Position numbers and translations under genes: made by a program. From Asparagopsis taxiformis (taxonomy: Eukaryota > Rhodophyta > Florideophyceae > Bonnemaisoniales > Bonnemaisoniaceae), in contig JALQPE010000790.1 in assembly GCA_030407315.1 (NCBI GenBank), forward strand, positions 1-64,000: a stretch of DNA of 64,000 nucleotides, given 5' to 3'. This document shows positions 57,998-64,000 of the stretch, piece by piece. Position 1 is the stretch's first letter. Each line of letters begins with the position of its first letter. The notes beneath the pieces were generated by a model. That model made no database searches. It saw only the letters and a program-made list of their open reading frames with translations, and was not told where the DNA came from.

Positions 57998-58240
57998 AAA
58001 TGGACGTCCGGTGAATGTCCAGCTCAATTGCATTGCTGGCGAGCCCAGAAATTCTAAAATTTCAGTCAGAAAAAAATTGCAAAATTATATCGATTTGGGC
58101 GGTCGAAAGTGCCGTACGGCACACCCCCATCTCAAAAACATGTTCACATGTGCATGTTTTTGAGAATAGCCCAAATTTCAATTCAAATCAAGGTGTCTAA
58201 TTTGGCCACAACGGCCCCAGGAACCGGCTGCTGCCCCGGC
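57998..58240 (+). repeat. R repeat copy
   Basis: Mirror of 52875-53108. A diverged partial copy lies before it at 57890-57960. Confidence 0.9.
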
Positions 58241-58495
58241 CGGGGCCGTCACTGGCTTCTGTAAGCACCAACTGTAAGCAAAGCCACATCTCACGAAGGG
58301 TCGATTCCAGGCTTCAAGCCCAAGTTATGCTAGGGAGACATCTTTTTCCCTGTTTCATCATGGTCCCACCTTACATCCTCACGACAAACAACACTCACAC
58401 ATCACGTTACTCATATTCCGTGCACTTTGTATGAGTAGTGAGCCCGCCTGCTTAGTTGCTGCAATGCATGGATGTGGGCAGCACACGACCAACCT

Positions 58496-58735
58496 GAAAT
58501 GGACGTCCTGTGGATGTCCAGCTCGATTGCACTGCTGGCCAGCCCAGAAATTCTAAAATTTCGGGCAGAAAAAAATTGTGAAAAATCATCGATTTGGGCG
58601 GGTCGATTGTGCCGTACGGCAGACCCCCATCTCAAAAACATGTTCACATGTGCATGTTTTTGAGAATAGCCCAAATTTCAATTCAAATCAAGGTGTCTAA
58701 TTTGGCCACAACGGCCCCAGGAACCGGCTGCTGCC
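58496..58735 (+). repeat. R repeat copy
   Basis: Mirror of the 52.0-52.6 kb units. A partial copy follows at 58880-58945. Confidence 0.9.
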
Positions 58736-59503
58736 CCGACCGGGGTCATCACTGGCTTCTGTAAGCACTAACTGTAAGCCAAAATCGCGTCTTACGAAGG
58801 GTCGATTTCAGGCTCAACACGTCAGGGACAGGTCTTGGTCCTTGTTTCATCATGGTCCCGCCCTACTCTCTCACGATCAACCTGAAATGGACGTCCGGTG
58901 GATGTCCAGCTCGATTGCATTGCTGGCCAGCCCAGAAATTCTAAAATTTCCGAAAAATCAATTTGGTGGCTCAGCATCTCCTGTGCAGAAAACTCTCGCA
59001 CTCATTTCTGATATACGTTTTGACGTGTTTTTTACTTTTAAGCATCAGGAAAGGCGTTACGGAAAATTGGGACTACGCCACTTGTGAGCCGCGTCGTCTG
59101 AGATAGCGAGTAGAGTTTGTTGTATAGTATTTATATTGTACTCCAAATGTGCGTTCGAGACCTCGTTTGTAATGTTCTCGTGGTTTTGTGGGTATCAGTT
59201 TTGTGCTCACTTCTGGCAGCCCAATGGTGGAATGTGCCTGAGCGATCAATCATCACCGCTAGGTCACACATTTTGCTGGCAACGTGCGCTTGGAAGGATG
59301 AATGACCGCCGTGGGAGATGGATTTTCAATTAATTCATTTGAAATAATAAAATTATATTAATTGCGAACTTCATGGAATAAGTTTGTGCTTTACAGTGGA
59401 TATTACAGGGATCATTTAAGGGAAGCAAATGGATTGTGATATATATGATTATACCATTCCGATGTTCTCGATCCGGATCTCATCATTCGGGAGTTCAGAG
59501 ACC

Positions 59504-59572
59504 ATGGCTTGGGCCATTATTAATCTCAATACCGGCGATGATATGGAGTATGCACAGCAGGACTTAAGCTGA
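59504..59572 (+). CDS. Conserved mini-ORF at transposon right end (copy B)
   Basis: 22 codons in ACCATGG context, matching 8535-8609 of copy A. The two peptides agree at most positions (EYAQQDLS is identical). It may be the first exon of the transcript proposed for the array downstream. Confidence 0.35.
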   Translation: MAWAIINLNTGDDMEYAQQDLS

Positions 59573-59649
59573 CGTTGAAAGCTGTCCAGTCGACGCCGCA
59601 GGTTAACCTGTGGAATTCCACTTCTCCGCCGTCACTGGCTGAGGTTCTT

Positions 59650-61341
59650 TGGTCGTGTTTCCTTTGTTTGGTGTAGAGGATAGAACGACGGTGAGTATGC
59701 CAGTTTGGAGAGTATGCAGCGAGGGAAGCGTGTGTTTTGAGTCGTACTGTTGTCGTTGATGCGATATTGATTCATTAGAAGCTTCGTGAGTCATGGTTTG
59801 CATGTTGTGAACCATGGGAGGCAGGTAAGTAAGTGAGTCTCGCGGGTGTGCAATAAGGGATGCATGGGTTTTTAGTCTGACTGTTCTGGTTCATTTTGAT
59901 GTTGTATAGGTGGTGCAGGAATAGTGATGAAGTAAGGTAAGTTTCATTGAGCTGAAAGACGGGTTTCGCGATGAAATGGAATGCTGACTACATTTTTTCG
60001 TTGCACGATTTGTGAATTATTGGTTGTATTGTTTGTATGATGCAACGAGATGAAGAGGTTAAGTGCGTCCTGAGGGTATGAAGCGAGGGAAGTGTTTGTT
60101 TTAAATGTGACTGTCGTCTTTTATGCAATATTTATTTATTGGGAGCTTAGTGAGTCATGGTGCATATTTGCTGAAGGGTGGAAAGGAGGTAGGTGAGCAT
60201 TTGAGGGGTGCAGTGAGTGGAATGTGGGTTTTGAGTCTGACTGCTGTGGTTGATGTTGATTTTGTGTAGGTGATTCTGGAATGGTGATGACGGAAGGTAA
60301 GTTACATTGAGCGCCTAGTTAAGTTGCGCGAAGATATGGAATGCTGACTACATTTTTTTGTACAATTTTTGACTTATGGTTTCTATTGTGTGCAGGATAC
60401 AACGAGGGTAAGTGAGTTCTGAGGGTATGCAGCGAGGGAAGCATGGGTTTTCAGTCCGACTGTTGTTGTTGATTTCGATTTTTTGTAGGTGATGCAGGAA
60501 TGGTGATGACGGAAGGTAAGTTGCATTTAGCGCGCAGTCCGGTGGTGCGAAGATGCGGAATGTTGACTTCATTTGTTGGTTGTGAGATTTTCGACTTTTG
60601 GTATGTATTGTGTGTAGAATGAAACGAGAGTAAGTGAGTTCTGAGGGTATGCATCGAGAGAAGTGTTTGTTTCGAATCTGACTATTGCAGTTAATGCGAT
60701 ATTTATTCATTGGAAGCTTATCCAGTCATGGTGCGTATTGTGTCGAGCGAAGGAAAGTGCGGAAGTTTTGAGAGTATGCTGAGAGGGACATGTGGGTTTT
60801 GAGTCCGACTGTTGTGGTTGATTTCGATTTTATGCAGGTGATGCTGGAATGGTGATGACAGAAGGTAAGTTTCATTGAGCGCCAAGACTTGTTTTGCGAA
60901 GATATGGACTGCTGACTTTGATTATTCATTGCAAGGTTTTTGGATCATGGTTTGTATTGTGTGTAGGATGGATGAGAGGTAAGTAAGGGATTTTCTAAGA
61001 TATCTGGCGTGGTAAGCGTTGCTTTTGAATCTGACTGTTGGGGTTGATGTTGTGTATGTGATGCAGGAGTGGTGAAGCAGGAATGGCAGGACTCAGGGAG
61101 AGTGAAGAAGGGATCTAGGAAGATGGGGAATGAAGCTGTGAGGTGTTTCTGGTATGTGTATATTTTCAGGCATACGATAGAAGTAAGAGTGGGTTTCAAG
61201 TCGTGTAAGATTTTGCTGACCATGTTCGTGTTCATGTGTGCATGTCTTGATGATTTAATGGGCTGGGGTGGTGTCGAGGAAAGCGGGGATGGTATTGGGA
61301 AGGAGCAGATTTTTTGTAATCTAGGTCGTGAGGGTTCTTGA
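59650..61341 (+). other. Array of 27-nt and 12-nt splice-like units with a terminal open frame
   Basis: Units of 27 nt (consensus GTGATGCAGGAATGGTGATG then ACGGAAG) and 12 nt (GATGGATGAGAG type) alternate, each preceded by an acceptor-like TGTAG or TGCAG and followed by GTAAGT. Examples are 60838-60864 and 60967-60978. Both sizes are multiples of three. In the only phase that leaves the 27-mers mostly open, the last acceptor (about 61066) leads into an open frame running to 61341 (about 90 codons). Some units carry stops. Splicing is inferred only. Confidence 0.4.
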
Positions 61342-61687
61342 AGTATGTGCGGATGGTGGTGCATGGCGTTCGGATGGTAGGGAGAACGCGATAGTGAGGG
61401 AGATGGGTGATCGACGGTATGCTGACAGGTATTTTGTATTCTGGCTGGATACGTATTCCATATTCTAGCTGGATACATATTCCGTATCCTGGCTTGATAC
61501 GTATTTCCTATTCTAACCGGGTATTTATTTCCTATTCTGACCAGATATGTATTTCCTATTCTAGAGAGACGTATTGTATACGAGCAGTTTCGTAAATGAG
61601 AGAATAAAATACGGTCCGATATGGGCCCTTAATTTACCATCCGCTGTAATTTCTTCCCTCCGGGTTTTTGCTGATATATTGTATACT

Positions 61688-61995
61688 GGATGTCGGGTCC
61701 TAGTATCCGGCCAAACGTACTAGAAAAACTGGATGTCGGGTCCTAGTACTCCGCCAAACGTACTAGAGAAAGTGGATGTCGGGTCCTAGTATTCCGCCGA
61801 ACGTACTAGAGAAAGTGGATGTCGGGTCCTAGGATCCCGCTGAATGTACTAGAGAAATTGGATGTCGGGTCCTAGTATTCCGCTGAATGTACTAGAGAAA
61901 TTGGATGTCGGGTCCTAGTATTCCGCCGAACGTACTAGAGAAAGTGGATGTCGGGTCCTAGTATTCCGCCGAACGTACTAGAGAAAGTGGACGTC
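61688..61995 (+). repeat. 43-bp subterminal tandem repeats (copy B)
   Basis: GTACTAG starts at 61717, 61760, 61803, 61846, 61889, 61932 and 61975, exactly 43 bp apart. Copy A has four such starts, so the unit number varies between copies. Confidence 0.95.
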
Positions 61996-62073
61996 CGCAT
62001 CCAAAAAATTTTTATTTTTTTTCGGACGCGGACGTTCATTTGTTCTAGTAAATCTCGGGGCCGACTAGGACCC

Positions 62074-62120
62074 GTACTAGAGAGACTGGACGTCCGCGTC
62101 CACTTCCGAAAACACAGACG
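62074..62120 (-). repeat. Right terminal inverted repeat of copy B
   Basis: Identical in sequence to 9973-10019 and the inverted partner of 50033-50077. Confidence 0.9.
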
Positions 62121-63290
62121 TATCCTCGTGGGTCGTCCACGTTGCTACCACGCGTGGTGCATTATTTTACCGATGCCGTGAAGGACGCGCCTGCCCCCGT
62201 GAAGGAACGTTTCCTCATGGCCGTGGATATCGAACACGCAGCGATGCTCGCATGCTCTCTGTTCGTGGAACGTCGTGTGTTCGGGCGCGCGTGCCTACTG
62301 CCGGAGTCCACGTTGGACTTCCTGGCCGACTACGAGATTCTTCGTGCAATCCCGGTGGATGGCTCCGACACGTTCGTCTCCGTTACCAGCGCGTTGGCCG
62401 AGGCTCGCGGCGCCCTTGCGTTGGGGCCGGAGTATCGGGTTATACGCCCCGATTACGCAAGCGGCGATAACCAGGAGTTCGTATCCGTGCGCAGCGATGG
62501 GACTTACATGCCGCGGGTCGCTTCCCGTTCCGAACGCCGTCGTGGCAATCGTACCGGTTATTTCGGCGGCCTCGGGGGCAACGAGCGCCCCCGCGGGTCG
62601 CGTTCTGGCCGTCGTGGCCATCCAAACGAAGCGCCGCGTGCACCGGATCCTCGAGAGATCTTGCCACGCGAGGCTACGGGAGGGGGCAACGTTGCCCGCG
62701 CCGGTCGTCCGGATGTGGCCACGCCGGCCGAGCGCGCGCCACGCTTCGTGAGCCTGGACGACCGCGTCTCCGATGAGGATGTCCGTCGGCTTCTCGGTAC
62801 GTCGATGGCCGCTCCGCCTCGTGCGGACGGCTGGGTTATTCGTTCCCTTATCACGTCCGTGGCTCGCGCTGCCGAAGAGTTCAGGGCCCAGACGTTGGAC
62901 CTGACTGCCCGCTTCGCAACGGAGCGCGCGATTTCGGAACGTCTCGCCGCGGCGACTCGTGGTTACGCGCCGCCCGTTGGCGTTCGTAATGAACCTTACG
63001 GTTATGCGAGTGGCGGCGGCTTCGGGGACCCCGTCGGGTATGGTCACGCAGCGGCGTACCTGCCACGCGACCCCGCTTCGGCGCGCCCTTCGGATACGCG
63101 CAGTCACGAGACTGCGGATCCTTACGCTAGGGATCCCGCGTCGCGTCGCGAGCGAGCCCCCGTGGTCACGCAGACCGTCGATCCGTACGCGCCGGGCTTC
63201 GTTCAGCCCAGTCGCAGCCGCAGCCACGATAGCCGCGGCGAAGGCCCTGGTCCGTATGACCCTGCGGGCAAGCGTTCGCGTCGCTACTAG
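62121..63290 (+). pseudogene. C-terminal half of the ORF split by copy B
   Basis: The frame is open from the insertion point and ends at 63290, 390 codons including the stop; the first ten bases are the flank duplication. The first 130 residues (LPRVVHYFTDAVKDAPAPVK, then LAEARGALALGPEYRV) look folded and helical. The rest is Arg/Gly/Pro/Tyr-rich and disordered with a basic end (KRSRRY), which suggests nucleic-acid binding. Joined with 48964-50032 across one flank copy it gives about 742 residues in one frame with no other stop. GC content and codon use match the first half and differ from the transposon between them. No family is recognised. Confidence 0.65.
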
Positions 63291-64000
63291 GTCGTTCCTA
63301 GGTTAGTTCGTAGGCCACGTAGGCTTTAGCATCGTGCTGCTTCGTAAACTTCGTTTGTTTCTTTGCGTAATCGCATGGCTCCGTTGAGCTTCGTAATTCG
63401 CGTTTGGCAGGACGTCTGCAGCGGGGGAAGGGGTTGGCGTTAAGCCCCTCCCCACAATTTTTTGTTGTGGCGTCTACCCCGTTGGGTGTCGTATGGCTTA
63501 CGTAGCCCGTTCTTCGAGTTCGCGGCGGCGCGTGCCCGTTGGCAGGTTCGTAACATTCATAACTATTCGGCGAAGCGGCGGCGCGTAGCGGCGGCTTTTC
63601 ACTGCGAGTGGTACGTTAACCTCGATCGTAGAGCCCGTTGGCGTGCGTATCATTTAGTAACTAACTCGGCAATCGTTTCCGCCGTCGCTTCTCGTGCGGA
63701 CAGCCCCGTCGGGTGTCGAATTCCGTTGAGCGTTCGAGCTCTTTGGCGCGTAGCACGTCGGTGCCAATTTTAATTTGCTCCGATGAGCTGAACGACAAAA
63801 TTTTTCGAGCATCAGACTGACTCGCGCGTGAATCGGTTTGATGTTCTACACCGTGGCGTGTACGCAGCGATTCGTCGCGGTGCGTTGCGGTTCCGTTGAC
63901 GACGTGGTTGCCGGCGGGCTTGGCTTTTCGTATAGCCGTTGACGTCATTAGCGCCGTCGCGCTTCACGTTCCCGCGGCTTCACGTTGGCCGGTGGCGTTA
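63291..64000. other. GC-rich DNA after the split ORF, no supported gene
   Basis: A GC-rich inverted pair (GGGGAAGGGGTT with AAGCCCCTCCCC) lies near 63424-63453 followed by a T-rich stretch. Repeats of CCCCGTTGGGTGTCG-like text occur at 63478 and 63705. The frame at 63462-63773 is Arg/Ala-rich without a motif. Confidence 0.4.

Larger units (their letters stand above)
56946..59125 (-). repeat. Right arm of large fold-back in copy B
   Basis: Inverted counterpart of 51480-54345, shorter because it has one fewer 500-bp unit and a short TG tract. Boundaries fall in AGACGACGCGG-type sequence near 59105 and the GGACGTCCGG end of R at 56962. Confidence 0.9.
59140..61680 (+). repeat. Right-end block of copy B shared with copy A
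   Basis: Collinear with 8150-9710 and in the same orientation. The extra length comes from additional mini-unit repeats between 59640 and 60960. Confidence 0.85.
50033..62120. mobile_element. DNA transposon copy B, non-autonomous, 12.1 kb
   Basis: Left end CGTCTGTGTTCTCGGAAATG and right end (minus strand) CGTCTGTGTTTTCGGAAGTG start inverted repeats that continue GGACGCGGACGTCCA and, after a few mismatches, CTCTAGTAC. Flanks TACCCCCGTG (50023-50032) and TATCCTCGTG (62121-62130) agree at 8 of 10 positions and look like a target-site duplication. Taking the element and one flank out leaves the interrupted ORF in frame. The right 3 kb match copy A. The interior holds a large fold-back of R repeats and no transposase. 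Confidence 0.8.

Noticed and set aside
61688..61995. Regularly spaced repeats resembling a CRISPR array
   Set aside because: The whole 43-bp period is repeated, without variable spacers, and lies at a transposon end in a eukaryote.
1..64000. tRNA or rRNA genes
   Set aside because: No cloverleaf-consistent GTTCRAN arm with matching stems or rRNA-like block was found by eye; a covariance-model scan was not possible.

Overview
This is eukaryotic DNA. It has a bHLH transcription factor with Gln-rich stretches, LTR retrotransposons, a large DNA transposon, many inverted repeats and long gene-poor stretches, and no bacterial-style operons. The transposon density and compact single-exon host genes fit a florideophyte red alga, but nothing here proves that and other protists or a fungus remain possible.

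Layout. 1-10019: right-hand part of a DNA transposon (copy A) whose left end lies outside the window. In order it holds a frameshifted DNA methyltransferase-SET fusion, a dispersed repeat 'R', a coiled-coil ORF, and (minus strand) a frameshifted Plavaka-like transposase. Then come an array of splice-site-like mini-units, a 43-bp tandem array and a terminal inverted repeat. 10020-14881: minus-strand LTR retrotransposon (LTR, gag, protease) cut by copy A, with a second related gag fragment at 15090-15386. 15400-27700: the most host-like part, with a bHLH gene (19916-21385), a 2OG-Fe(II)-like dioxygenase gene (24891-25691) and long stretches without recognisable genes. 27790-47700: AT-rich graveyard of inverted repeats, many perfect hairpins and broken genes, including a second DPPY-type DNA methyltransferase. 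47700-64000: a GC-rich unit whose long ORF is split by a 12.1-kb insertion (copy B, 50033-62120) of the same transposon family as copy A. Copy B lacks the transposase and is filled by a large fold-back structure made of R repeats.

How it fits together. Copies A and B share about 1.9-3.0 kb of right-end sequence and the same terminus (...ACACAGACG). Copy B also shows the matching left end and an imperfect 10-bp flanking duplication. Removing copy B with one flank copy leaves the host ORF in frame, so both limits of B are well supported. Copy A suggests the autonomous form carried a transposase, a coiled-coil partner and a chromatin/DNA-modifying fusion enzyme. All of these are broken here. The main novelty candidates are the methyltransferase-SET cargo and a repeated series of 27-nt and 12-nt segments, each bounded by GT-AG splice-like sites, at the right end of both copies.
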